A stretch of 64,000 nt of DNA from CAYFQB01 sp964345225. Lineage in GTDB: Bacteria > Nitrospirota > Thermodesulfovibrionia > Thermodesulfovibrionales > UBA6898. The DNA is taken from positions 29,453-93,452 of the forward strand of contig CAYFQB010000066.1 in the NCBI GenBank assembly GCA_964345225.1. Reading direction: 5' to 3'. Shown here piece by piece: positions 34,261-43,625 of the stretch. Under the pieces are notes generated by a model. The model saw only the letters and a program-made list of their open reading frames with translations, did not search any database and had not been told where the DNA came from. Every line of letters starts with the position of its first letter. Within the stretch, counting starts at the first letter, position 1. The translations under genes and the position numbers were made by a program.

Positions 34261-36060
34261 GTGTTAAACTCCTTTAGACTTATCGCCGGATCCCTTACAG
34301 GCAAGCTCGTTATAGTTTTAGGCCTACTGTTTTTAGTTGGGGGCGGCATCTTCTGGTATACATCTATCCAGACTGACAAAAAAAACTTAATGGATAATAC
34401 CATAACATTTGTCTCCTCTTTTTCTGAGGTTGTGAAGAGGAGTATCAGATACGATATGCTCCAGTTTAAAAGAGAGGATATCCAAATGATACTGGAGTCT
34501 ATCGGTGCATCTGAATCGATAAAAAGAGTAAGGGTATTCGACAGTAAAGGAGTAATTTTTTATTCGTCTGAAAGAGGAGATCTGGGGCAGAGTGTGGACA
34601 GGGATTCTCGTGCCTGTATCGGATGTCATAGGGATCCTTTAAGGCCTGTGGAGACCCTTATAAAAGAGAAACAGTGGAGCATTTATGAAGTAACCGATGG
34701 ATACAGGGTCTTAAACTTTGTTGAGCCTATATATAACGAGCCGGACTGCTATACGTCCGAGTGCCATATCCATTCCAAGGATCAGAAAGTCCTGGGTATC
34801 CTCACAACGGATTACTCACTTCATACAATTGATACCGGAATAAATAAAGAGATGATAGAGACCTCTATTTATATGTTGTTGTTCATAACTGTTAGTGTTG
34901 TACTTCTTTACTACATCCTCTGGAGATTTGTTCTCAGGCCTGTCACTTCTTTATCAAGAGGTATGGAGCAGGTCTCCTCGGGAAACCTGCTCCAGAAGGT
35001 ACCTGTCCTGTCTAAAGATGAGATAGGAAAGCTTGCCCAGACCTTTAATGAGATGACTGAGGAGTTAAATTCGGCAAGACAGAAGATGGAGAGATGGACA
35101 CAAAGCCTTGAGATAGAAGTGAAGAAAAATACAGATCAGATAAAGAAAGCCCAGGAAAAACTCATTAAGGCAGAAAAACTGGCTGCCATAGGAAGACTGA
35201 CTTCAGACATAGCCCATGAGATAAGGAATCCTCTTACGGCACTGGGCGGGTTCGGCCGCAGGCTTCAGAAGATAGCTGAAGATCCAAAGGAAAAGGAATA
35301 TGCTGACATTTTGGTCTCGGAGGTAAGTAGACTTGAAAAAATTCTCAAAGATGTCCTTACTTTTTCAAGAGATACAAGGATTAATTTTGAGAAGATGTCT
35401 GTTAAAGATATAATAAATGATTCCCTTTCTTCATTTGCTGCGATATTCGATGAGAATTCCATAAAGCTCGATGTAAACTTCGGCACGGAATTTCAAGTTC
35501 TTTTAGACAAAGACCAGGCAAGGCAGGCATTAAACAATCTCATAAAAAACGCAATAGATGCCATGCCTAAAGGCGGTATCCTTACAATTAGCACAAAAGC
35601 AGAGGAGATAAACAATATTACATATGTGGCAATTCATATTTCTGATACAGGCCCTGGTATACCTGAAGATCAACTTGCACTCATATTTGAACCATTTCAT
35701 ACGACGAAAGGGATAGGACATGGCACAGGGCTTGGGCTTTCCATAAGCAGGAAGATTATTGAAGAGCATGGAGGTTTTATCAGGGCAAAAAACAGTGATG
35801 AAGGAGGGCTTACTGTAAGTATTTATTTCCCATATCAGAGTGAGGATGATCTTGCAAGGATGCCTTGCTGGGAATTTATGAAGTGCAAGAGAGATGTCAA
35901 CAAAGAGATTAAATGTCCTGCATATCCGAATTTCGGAAGGGCCTGCTGGGTAGTGGCGGGTACATTTTGTGAAGGAAAGGTGCAGGGCACATTTGCCCAG
36001 AAATTAGAGGATTGCAGGAAATGCGAGTTTTATAAAGATGCATTGAATGAGAAGGTTTGA
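34261..36060 (+). CDS. Haem-binding sensor histidine kinase with two-CW domain
   Basis: A 599-residue membrane kinase starting at GTG with a GAGGGG site. Transmembrane segments lie at about 14-34 and 203-222, and the periplasmic loop carries two haem c-type motifs: CIGCH (119-123) and CYTSECH (163-169, CX4CH). HAMP follows (about 222-275), then the dimerisation helix with H319 in DIAHEIRNP and an ATP-binding domain with N-box NLIKNAIDA and G-box GHGTGLGLS. The last 66 residues are a cysteine-rich two-CW type domain (CWEFMKC...CPAY...CWVVAGTFC...CRKC). It probably senses redox state or a gas through haem. No response regulator is adjacent. Confidence 0.92.
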   Translation: MLNSFRLIAGSLTGKLVIVLGLLFLVGGGIFWYTSIQTDKKNLMDNTITFVSSFSEVVKRSIRYDMLQFKREDIQMILESIGASESIKRVRVFDSKGVIFYSSERGDLGQSVDRDSRACIGCHRDPLRPVETLIKEKQWSIYEVTDGYRVLNFVEPIYNEPDCYTSECHIHSKDQKVLGILTTDYSLHTIDTGINKEMIETSIYMLLFITVSVVLLYYILWRFVLRPVTSLSRGMEQVSSGNLLQKVPVLSKDEIGKLAQTFNEMTEELNSARQKMERWTQSLEIEVKKNTDQIKKAQEKLIKAEKLAAIGRLTSDIAHEIRNPLTALGGFGRRLQKIAEDPKEKEYADILVSEVSRLEKILKDVLTFSRDTRINFEKMSVKDIINDSLSSFAAIFDENSIKLDVNFGTEFQVLLDKDQARQALNNLIKNAIDAMPKGGILTISTKAEEINNITYVAIHISDTGPGIPEDQLALIFEPFHTTKGIGHGTGLGLSISRKIIEEHGGFIRAKNSDEGGLTVSIYFPYQSEDDLARMPCWEFMKCKRDVNKEIKCPAYPNFGRACWVVAGTFCEGKVQGTFAQKLEDCRKCEFYKDALNEKV

Positions 36061-36191
36061 TCCGTTTAAATTATAAGAAAAGTGAGGAGTAAAACGCAAG
36101 GCGCATGGCGCAAAGCGAAAAGGCAAAGAACATTGAAAATTGAATATTAAATATTGAAAACTAGAGGCGGATAAAGGTAAAGATAAATAGT

Positions 36192-37313
36192 TCAGAAAAT
36201 TTTAAAAACATTCTCTTTAATAAAACCTACCACCCTTTCAACATCTTTTTTCATTAAATCTTTTCCTGTCCCGGTCTCTATATAAATTTCGTCTCTGATC
36301 TTTTCTATATGAAGCCCTGTATTAGAATACCTCTCAATGAAATCCACGGGAGTAACATCTGAGATATACGTGTCATTCATGATAGCCCAGGCGAGTGTCC
36401 ATGCCTTTGCAACATTGGCAACATCATACCCTCCTCCACCTAAGGCTACCCATTTTGGTGATATCTCCTTTATCTTTTTGACCACTTCACAGAATCCGTT
36501 GGTTGTATAATTCAGGTGAGCAAGAGGATCAGAACAGAAAGAGTCAACACCGAGCTGTGTAACAACAATATCCGGCCTGAATTTTTCGATAAGCGGGGGT
36601 ACTATTTCATTGAATGCATAAACAAAGAGTTCATCGTCAGAATATGGGGGCATAGGTATATTTACAGAATATCCAAGACCATCATCTTTTCCTATCTCAA
36701 CCTCAAAACCTCCACCCGGGAAAAGCATCCTTCCTGTCTCATGTATGGATATTGTTAAAACCTTATCTGTACTATAAAAGGCTTCCTGGACACCATCGCC
36801 ATGATGTGCGTCTATATCAATATAGGCAACTCTCCTGCCTTTCTGTAAAAGCGACATTATAGCAACAACCGGATCATTAATATAACAGAAACCGGATGCC
36901 CTTGAGTTAAGGGCATGATGAAGACCGCCTGATATGTTGAACGCAATATCAAACTCTCCAGTTTCAACCATTGAGGCAGCCTGTAGAGATGCTCCGGTTA
37001 CAAGCATTGACCATTCAAAGAGCCCTTTAAAGATTGGGTTATCACCGGGACCTAGACCGGAGAATTCGGCATTGGGTATTATAAGACCGCTATTGGCAGC
37101 CTTCAGGATTTCGATATAATCCCTGTCATGGAACAGGAGAACATCTTTCTCACCTGCAGGCTCTGCCTTGATATGTTTAGTATTTGGGAGATCTAGAAGG
37201 CCGTAGGCCTTGATAAGATCATATGTAAGTTTAAGTCTGAAGGTTTTTAGAGGATGGGCTGAACCATATTCGAATTTTGAGAAATCATCAGAATAAATGA
37301 AAGCCGTCTTCAT
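36192..37313 (-). CDS. acuC: Histone deacetylase-like AcuC family protein
   Basis: A 373-residue class I HDAC-type zinc amidohydrolase of the AcuC (acetoin utilisation) group. It would remove acetyl groups from lysine, for example on acetyl-CoA synthetase, or act on acetylated polyamines. The family motifs are in order: SGGLHHA, GFCYINDP, the zinc-binding DIDAHHGDG (about 173-181), SIHETGRMLFPG and ALGGGGYD. The order and spacing match active enzymes. It lies convergent to the haem kinase and is not linked to acs or other acu genes here. Confidence 0.9.
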   Translation of the reverse strand: MKTAFIYSDDFSKFEYGSAHPLKTFRLKLTYDLIKAYGLLDLPNTKHIKAEPAGEKDVLLFHDRDYIEILKAANSGLIIPNAEFSGLGPGDNPIFKGLFEWSMLVTGASLQAASMVETGEFDIAFNISGGLHHALNSRASGFCYINDPVVAIMSLLQKGRRVAYIDIDAHHGDGVQEAFYSTDKVLTISIHETGRMLFPGGGFEVEIGKDDGLGYSVNIPMPPYSDDELFVYAFNEIVPPLIEKFRPDIVVTQLGVDSFCSDPLAHLNYTTNGFCEVVKKIKEISPKWVALGGGGYDVANVAKAWTLAWAIMNDTYISDVTPVDFIERYSNTGLHIEKIRDEIYIETGTGKDLMKKDVERVVGFIKENVFKIF

Positions 37314-37432
37314 AATTCTTTATGTTATTCAAAAGATTGTTCAAAGTTCGATGTTATATATAAGTATATGTTCAAAACGATACAATAACAGCAGGAAAAG
37401 GCCGGTTCTCCAGAGAAGCCTTCATCTTCTCT

Positions 37433-37747
37433 CTACAGAAAGTAATTACTCTTTTTCCAAGGTGGGTCTATAATTTCCATGCCTATTCTATTTGCTAAGC
37501 CAAAGGGTGAATTTTTATTTGACCATTTAACAGTGCATTGGAGATTTAATATTTCATTATTGTCGGTTAGGAAGTTAAGCTTGAGACTTGTTCCAGGGGT
37601 AACATCTATTGCAGGCTCAGCAGGTGAGGTTATGATATTTATGCCTTTTTCAGAAAGGTTATCTGTAATGCCGGAGTAACTTGTACCGCCAGAAATGATT
37701 TCGGTCTTAAAGCTGACTGATATTCTCCTTGAGAGTCTTCTTTCCAT
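37433..37747 (-). CDS. PilZ-domain c-di-GMP receptor protein
   Basis: A 104-residue single-domain protein. The c-di-GMP-binding RxxxR is present near the start (ERRLSRR), and the second motif DNLSEKG (D/NxSxxG) follows about 25 residues later. The C-terminal half has WSNKN...FGLANRIGMEI, usual for PilZ. The ATG at 37747 places the motif at the N-terminus, as in relatives; a longer ORF starts at 37810. The product probably binds c-di-GMP and acts on motility or envelope targets that are not in the window. Confidence 0.85.
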   Translation of the reverse strand: MERRLSRRISVSFKTEIISGGTSYSGITDNLSEKGINIITSPAEPAIDVTPGTSLKLNFLTDNNEILNLQCTVKWSNKNSPFGLANRIGMEIIDPPWKKSNYFL

Positions 37748-37818
37748 TTTTATTAGCTTTCTTCCGAGTATTATACGACAAATATATAAAAATATACCAC
37801 TATCCCTCAATATTTCTT

Positions 37819-38886
37819 CTAATCACTTTCAAACATCGGTACTGTATATGACGAGCTTATGACATTGACATAGTCATACCATGTTGCATCAAGTATGCCG
37901 TTAGGATTATCGTCAAGTATATAGAAAAACGTGTAGATTCCTTCGGGCAGTTGTGTAGTGAGAAGAGATGTCTCCAGAAGATTAAATAATGGATATTGAC
38001 CAACACTCAGAGGGATGTCAGATTCTATCCAGTCAAGAGAAGGGTCAACCCAAAAATTGCCATAGGGTGTCAATGCACCAATCCACCAGTCGCAGATGAC
38101 ATTCTTCTTGTCCGCAGGATCAAGAGAGACGGTGATGTTGATCGTATCGGGGGGAGTAATTGAAATCTCTCCATCGTAGCCGTTGGCCTTGATGTCAGGC
38201 ACGGGTGGGCTTGGCGGGATTTCCCCGTTTGCTGTGCCGGGTGATGGTAGCAGTTGAACATATGTAATTGTGTTCCTGGCACCACCGGCACCGTTTGGAG
38301 AACGCTGATTTGAATGATTATCCTGATCTCCTGTTTCATTTTCATTAACCTGAGGCTGTCCCTGGTTCAATAGAATGAGCAGTTCAGGATCATCGGCGTC
38401 GTCTGTATCATATACGACTGCATCAATCAGGCCGGTTGTTGTAACTGACGTTCCATTTGGAAAATCTGCAGCGTCTCCGGTATAAAGTGCTAATGCATCA
38501 GCACCGTTCTGCAAAGTATTATCTGCAAATATAAGATCAACATTAGGAACTGCTGCATTACCCAGGACAAAATAACCTGAAGGATTTGTAAAGTAGCTGT
38601 CTAAATCGAATGCAGCATAAGAGAGGTCACTGGAACCGTTATAGAGAACAATCACAAGGCCATTCAGGTCAGTATTACCGGTTCCACCATCATATAATTC
38701 TATGAACTCAAGGTTATCTACTCCCGGTGTAGATGAATCTATTTCGTTAATAATGACTTCTGCTGAAGCACTAAACGGTAAAGTTATGGCAGATATGAAG
38801 AACAATATTAAGAAGGCGACCGTTAAGGTAATAGAGTAATACAACGTGTTATCTCCCGAAAATTTACGTTCCTGTACCATACACAT
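37819..38886 (-). CDS. Secreted lamin-tail-domain protein
   Basis: A 355-residue exported protein. A hydrophobic signal segment (about 18-42) ends at SASAEV. A lamin-tail (LTD) domain follows (about 43-190; VIINEIDSSTPGVDNLEFIELYD is characteristic), then a proline-rich linker (PPSPPVPDI). The C-terminal domain of about 115 residues has DIKANGYDG, DWWIGALTPYG, LPEGIYTF and NPNGILD, also found at the end of the FG-GAP protein at 21548-25069. AAAGGGGG precedes the ATG. It probably acts at the cell surface or outside. Its ORF ends 72 bases before the PilZ ATG. Confidence 0.8.
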   Translation of the reverse strand: MCMVQERKFSGDNTLYYSITLTVAFLILFFISAITLPFSASAEVIINEIDSSTPGVDNLEFIELYDGGTGNTDLNGLVIVLYNGSSDLSYAAFDLDSYFTNPSGYFVLGNAAVPNVDLIFADNTLQNGADALALYTGDAADFPNGTSVTTTGLIDAVVYDTDDADDPELLILLNQGQPQVNENETGDQDNHSNQRSPNGAGGARNTITYVQLLPSPGTANGEIPPSPPVPDIKANGYDGEISITPPDTINITVSLDPADKKNVICDWWIGALTPYGNFWVDPSLDWIESDIPLSVGQYPLFNLLETSLLTTQLPEGIYTFFYILDDNPNGILDATWYDYVNVISSSYTVPMFESD

Positions 38887-39084
38887 AAAACCCCCTTTGT
38901 TTAGAAATTGGATTAGCTAAAATTTGATGTTGAAGGCGAAGAATCGTAACATAAAAAATCGAAAAATCTCAATGAAAATTTTGAGATCTTTAAAACATGT
39001 TCATCATTCAAAATTCAAGGTTAAATTCCGTATTACTCATGACCCCTCAATATCACATGTAGCATAGTATTGCTTAACCCCAGA

Positions 39085-39243
39085 AATTCGTTTGAATCAG
39101 GTATACATGTTATATAGTTGGGCATGTTTCTTGAGCGGACATAGGGAAATTTTTGGGTAAAAATTTCCCTCCAGGGAGCAAAAGGAATATATCCAACTAC
39201 TTAATCGACCAACTCTTTTTATACTGAAATGTATTTTTCGGTT
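39085..39243. repeat. Dispersed intergenic repeat, intact copy
   Basis: A ~155-bp element with imperfect inverted ends: TCAGGTATA...AGTTGGGC on the left faces CCAACTCTTTTTATACTGAA on the right, and CATAGGGAAATTTTTGGG faces AAATTTCCCTCCAGGG at the centre. It abuts the 3' end of the minus-strand membrane-protein gene at 39242. Other copies are at 6501-6826 (split) and 2054-2135 (half). Confidence 0.75.
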
Positions 39244-39736
39244 AAAGAACTTTCTCCTGCATAAGGTCAGGTGAGTTCTTGCGAATTGCCTCTAAAAGTT
39301 CATCCGGTTTCTGTGAGCCTATTAGAATGGATTCGCCGTTTGTGAGTGTTAGCTGAACACCCAGATTACCCTTTACATTGTATGCCCGTCCTTTTCTGCC
39401 GCAACGAACACCCCACCCTCCATACTCTACTAAAGGCCTGTATTTCCGGGATTCACAGCTGCGTATGGTATAAATAGGAATATTTCTCTTTGTCAGGGGT
39501 GGATAGAGGATCCGCAGTGTAGAAGGCGTAACTTCAACGGTAAGTTCAATCCTGTAAAAGAGGTACGTGATCAGGGCAGCTATGACAAGTCCTAAAATTT
39601 CCATGCCACGAACAAAGCCGCTTAAGATTGAATATACTGAGAATACAAGAACAATGATAAATAAGGCATATGCGAGTCGCCTGTTAGTGAATCGCTGTTG
39701 TTCATGAAAAATCGGTGTTTCCAACCTGTAATTCAC
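39242..39736 (-). CDS. Membrane protein with PH-like C-terminal domain
   Basis: A 164-residue protein with two transmembrane segments (about 23-42 and 45-62) and a cytoplasmic domain of beta type with TVEVTPSTLRILYPP, EYGGWGVRCGRKGRAYNVKG and LTLTNGESILIGSQ. This resembles the small bacterial PH-like membrane proteins; the role is unknown. The GTG at 39736 overlaps the end of the oxidase gene by four bases. A TTG four codons later sits better relative to an AGGAGG and is the alternative start. Confidence 0.7.
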   Translation of the reverse strand: MNYRLETPIFHEQQRFTNRRLAYALFIIVLVFSVYSILSGFVRGMEILGLVIAALITYLFYRIELTVEVTPSTLRILYPPLTKRNIPIYTIRSCESRKYRPLVEYGGWGVRCGRKGRAYNVKGNLGVQLTLTNGESILIGSQKPDELLEAIRKNSPDLMQEKVL

Positions 39737-40932
39737 CTCCTAATATATTCTTTAACTAAGAATTCAGCAAAATACATAGAACTTGTAAAGCCAGGTGAGA
39801 TTGTATTCAGCAGATGAATACAGTTCCCGTCTTTAATAATCAGGAAGTCCATAACAAGCTCTTTCTTATCCCAGTCCACAAGCTGTGGTCTTATACCTAC
39901 CTTGCCAGAAGGAACTATATCTTCGGGATGAAGCCCTTTTACTAATTTCTCTGCATCCTCACAGAAATATTTAAAAAAATACTTTTTAGGTTCTGAAAAT
40001 ACAACCTCTCTGAATCCGGGATTTGAACATATTAAAATTGTATCCCTTATAAAGATATTGAAGGCTTCACTGTCCATTCCTTTTAATATCCCATAATTTT
40101 CCCTTCCAAAAGCGGGAATAGCAGTAGGACCCAGGTAAACCTCATCATTCATATCCTTTGTAAAATGGACACCTAAAAAAGGATTTCTTATATCAGGAGT
40201 AGGGTATATACAGCCCCTTATTATATTTGATTTTTCTTTCTTCAGTTTTTTGTATATTCCTTTAAAAGGGATCAGTTTATAATTTAATCCTACACCGAAT
40301 GCATGGGCTATCCTGTCACTGTTAGAACCTGCAGCATTAATAAAAGTGCCAAAGCGTATCTTGACATTGTTCGTCAATACAGTATTGCTTCCTATTATGC
40401 CGACAAACCTTGTTTTAAAAAATATATTTACTTTGCCGGAAGAGATAATATCATCATACAGGCTTTCTAGGATTTTTTTGGGGTCAACTACAGCGGTATG
40501 ATACGAATACAGGGCAGTTTCACAGGTTTTTGCATTCGGCTCTATTTCCTCAAGCTGTTTTTCATCAATTAACTCAACCTTAGCCCCGTTTTTTTCTGCC
40601 CTGTAGCATAATTCCTTAAGTGTCCTTATATCGTTATCGTCTTTTGCTACAATTACTTTGCCTGTTTCCAATATCGGAAGACTTTTTTCTTTGCAGTACT
40701 GCCTCATAAGAAAGTTTCCGCTGAGGCATGATTTTGCCTTCAGACTGTCAGAACTATAATAGATGCCAGCATGCAAGACCCCGCTATTTCTGCCGGATGC
40801 ATGTTTGCCCAGATCGTCTTCTTTTTCTATTACGATTATATTGTCGTAATTATACTTGACTAACTCTCTCGCAATAGTTAGTCCTATTATTCCCCCGCCG
40901 CAAATTAAGAAGTCAGCACTGACAGTTTTCAT
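39733..40932 (-). CDS. lhgO: L-2-hydroxyglutarate oxidase/dehydrogenase
   Basis: A 399-residue FAD enzyme of the DAO fold that oxidises L-2-hydroxyglutarate to 2-oxoglutarate and passes electrons to the quinone pool or oxygen. GGGIIGLTIARELV (12-25) binds FAD. SGRNSGVLHAGIYY (46-59) is the hallmark of the LhgO family, and the C-terminal VGIRPQLVD and SPGFTSSMYFAEFL segments fit. It overlaps the downstream membrane-protein gene by four bases. Confidence 0.9.
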   Translation of the reverse strand: MKTVSADFLICGGGIIGLTIARELVKYNYDNIIVIEKEDDLGKHASGRNSGVLHAGIYYSSDSLKAKSCLSGNFLMRQYCKEKSLPILETGKVIVAKDDNDIRTLKELCYRAEKNGAKVELIDEKQLEEIEPNAKTCETALYSYHTAVVDPKKILESLYDDIISSGKVNIFFKTRFVGIIGSNTVLTNNVKIRFGTFINAAGSNSDRIAHAFGVGLNYKLIPFKGIYKKLKKEKSNIIRGCIYPTPDIRNPFLGVHFTKDMNDEVYLGPTAIPAFGRENYGILKGMDSEAFNIFIRDTILICSNPGFREVVFSEPKKYFFKYFCEDAEKLVKGLHPEDIVPSGKVGIRPQLVDWDKKELVMDFLIIKDGNCIHLLNTISPGFTSSMYFAEFLVKEYIRR

Positions 40933-41210
40933 TTGTATCTCGAGATACGTTATGTCTCATTTTTTTAATATATTCCCAAATCCAGGGATAAATAATTATA
41001 GCTTAGATTCAGTTTATGTAAAAAGGGTGATAAGATTTTCAAAAGTAACATCTGATTTCATCGAAGGCTTTTTTTACGGGACAAACGAAATACATATATA
41101 AGATAATAACAAATTATAAAAATCATGATATAATATTCACAAATTTGTAAGCAAGGCATAGGCAAAATGCATTGCTTGTTAGCCTTTTTTAGACTTAATC
41201 CATATAGGTT

Positions 41211-43286
41211 ATGGAGAAAGCTGAAACTACAAAATATCAGGGAAAAGACATCAAAGTAAACCCCGAGCTTTCAGAATTTATTCTCTCACTAATGCAAGCC
41301 TTTCTCAAGACTGGTTATTACAGACAGGATCATCCTGAAGCTAAAAAAGCAAGAATGGGCCTATACGATAATTTGAAGACCTTTTTAAAAGGCAGGGGTG
41401 AGATATCCTTTATTGCTGTTACAGAAGGCGGAAATCAGGAAGTGTTTATCGGGGGGATATCTGATGACCCTATACCCGTAAGCAGCATCATGCTGAAAAG
41501 CATGGCAGAAATGTTCATACCAAAATTTACTGAATATTTTAACAGGAAAAATCTATCGTCCTTCTCTATGAAAAAAGCTATAAGCAAGGATGAATTTGAA
41601 AAATTCATAGACATAATGACCGAAACTCAGCTTTCTGAAGCACAAGAAATCGATGTTAGAGAGAAGCTCAGTATGGACCTTATAAAGAACGAAGTTCTTA
41701 TGGTCTCTACTGTTTTTAATATAGATCTCGTCGGAAAGGGGAGGAAACTTCCATGGAGAGTTGAGATATCGATTTCAAGACTCAAGAGGGATCTGAACTT
41801 GATACCGCTATATAAAAACATTTCTGAAGAGAAGATAAATGAAATACGAAAAATGGTTTTTGAGGATATTATTAAGCCTTTAAATCACCCGAAGCTTATA
41901 GGAGAGATGCTTGTAAATCTGGATCTCATAAGTGGTGATTTAGAAGGATTTGATTCTGAAGACTTTGAGACAAAAATAATTGAACATCTTGATAAAAAAT
42001 TACTTCCTGAGGTATCGAGAGAACTAATTGAAAGTATTTCAAATATAAGAAAAGCCTTCGACAAGCTTCAGGAGGTAGAACTATTGGTGAGACAGGGGTA
42101 TCTTAAAGGAATAGCCAGGAAAGTCATAGTAAGACTCATAGACTATAATATTGTTGAAGAGGATCTTTTCAAAAATTTTGTTAAAAATAAAGTTATTACA
42201 ACTGATGAAGTTCCAGAAAATATTCGTAATAAGATACTAAAACACAAGTCATTGGAAAGCTTCCTTGAGTCTCCTGATAGTTTTTTTGAAGAAATTAATA
42301 AGGGTATTGACTATAAAGAAATTAAAAACAAGCTTCTGTTATTGTTCGAGTTCCTGCCATCACTTTTTGAAATGGGCCGATATAAAGAAATACTTAAAAT
42401 ATTTGCAGTTTCTAGGAAAAAAGGTATTGACTATGAAATAACTCATGAGCAGGATTTTATCGAAAGTATTTCTAAAAAGGTAAATAAAAGAGCTGAGAAT
42501 GCCAACAAAGATGAACAGATGGAACTTCTGTATGTCCTGGAGTCTTTAGACAAAACAGGGGCATTTATACTTGTTGACATGCTTGATAATGGAAGCAGAT
42601 TTATCAGACGTTCTGTAATTGAATTGCTGAGAAAAAAGGGACCCGAGATAATCCCTTTCGTACTTGCAAGGTTTGAAAAGAAGGAAGGCTGGTATTACTT
42701 AAGGAATGCACTTCTATTACTTTCAAATTTCGATGCTGTAGGCCCTGAAATTGAAGATATTTTTAAGCGCAATCTTCACCACCCGGAACCAAATGTTCGG
42801 AAAGAAGCTGTTCAAGGCATTGCCAATATACTGGGAGAAGAAAGCCAGGGCCTGCTTATACCTTTACTTAAAGATGAAGATGCCGATGTTAGAAAGAGAG
42901 TGATTTCATCACTTGGGACAACAAGATGTACAAGTACTGAGTTCTTAAGCTTTTTTGTAGATGTGCTTAAAAACAAAACAGGAGAAGACGATACAACAGT
43001 GGAGCAGGTGATTAATACTATAGCAAATATAGACATACCTCCAAATAAAGAACCTTCGCTTGAAGATGCCTTGATCGACATGTTGAAGGAGTCGTCAATC
43101 TTAAAAATGGTAAGGAAAAAATCCCAGATAAGTCTTCAATTAAAAGTTGGATTAATTGGTGCACTGGCGACTTTAGGTACGGCAAAATCATTGAAGATAT
43201 TGAATAAGTACACATCTGATAAAAATTCAAGAATCAGTAAAGCCGCCTCCGAAGCAATAGAAAAAATTGAGAAAAGGCTGGCATGA
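41211..43286 (+). CDS. HEAT-repeat protein
   Basis: A 691-residue protein, apparently soluble. The C-terminal 270 residues contain at least four HEAT/PBS-lyase-like helical repeats (RRSVIELLRKKGPEIIPF, PNVRKEAVQGIANILG, ADVRKRVISSLG, SRISKAASEAIEKI). The N-terminal 420 residues are mainly helical and include DHPEAKKARMGLYDNL, seen in HEAT proteins of Nitrospirota and Desulfobacterota without assigned function. It is probably a scaffold. Only AGG precedes the ATG. It is monocistronic. Confidence 0.72.
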   Translation: MEKAETTKYQGKDIKVNPELSEFILSLMQAFLKTGYYRQDHPEAKKARMGLYDNLKTFLKGRGEISFIAVTEGGNQEVFIGGISDDPIPVSSIMLKSMAEMFIPKFTEYFNRKNLSSFSMKKAISKDEFEKFIDIMTETQLSEAQEIDVREKLSMDLIKNEVLMVSTVFNIDLVGKGRKLPWRVEISISRLKRDLNLIPLYKNISEEKINEIRKMVFEDIIKPLNHPKLIGEMLVNLDLISGDLEGFDSEDFETKIIEHLDKKLLPEVSRELIESISNIRKAFDKLQEVELLVRQGYLKGIARKVIVRLIDYNIVEEDLFKNFVKNKVITTDEVPENIRNKILKHKSLESFLESPDSFFEEINKGIDYKEIKNKLLLLFEFLPSLFEMGRYKEILKIFAVSRKKGIDYEITHEQDFIESISKKVNKRAENANKDEQMELLYVLESLDKTGAFILVDMLDNGSRFIRRSVIELLRKKGPEIIPFVLARFEKKEGWYYLRNALLLLSNFDAVGPEIEDIFKRNLHHPEPNVRKEAVQGIANILGEESQGLLIPLLKDEDADVRKRVISSLGTTRCTSTEFLSFFVDVLKNKTGEDDTTVEQVINTIANIDIPPNKEPSLEDALIDMLKESSILKMVRKKSQISLQLKVGLIGALATLGTAKSLKILNKYTSDKNSRISKAASEAIEKIEKRLA

Positions 43287-43625
43287 TTTTTATTTATATT
43301 AGATGGCTTGCTGGGCGCATTTATTAAAAGCAGTGCGCCTACCCCGTAGTGTCCAGATGACCTGTCGGGACTACTTCTTGGAACCTTTTTTGAAAAAAGG
43401 TCTTAAGCCATCCTCCATAGAGTTATGCACTGAAAGAGCCCTCAGCCTTCAGAGCGTGTCCAACCGTTACTGAATCAAGTTAAGCACAGGCTTCAATGAC
43501 TCATGGATTATCTCGCTATGACTAAAAGTGAATGTGTGCCTATTTGGAGGACCCCGTTAAAGGTTCTGCTGACCGTGGTATGTATGGACTGGTTCATACC
43601 AGGGGCCGAGATGTGGAAATAATTC
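43287..43625. other. Intergenic region of unusual composition
   Basis: About 340 bases, more GC-rich than the AT-rich genes on both sides, with a GGCGCA...TGCGCC hairpin near 43314-43338 and an ACCTTTTTT/AAAAAAGGT palindrome near 43382-43400. No gene or known RNA is recognised. It may be a remnant of an inserted element. Confidence 0.35.

Noticed and set aside
36061..36191. Short repeated words GCGCAAAGCG as a c-di-GMP aptamer
   Set aside because: Only the GCAAAG word is present; the flanking GEMM-I helices and the closing GGGG hairpin are missing.
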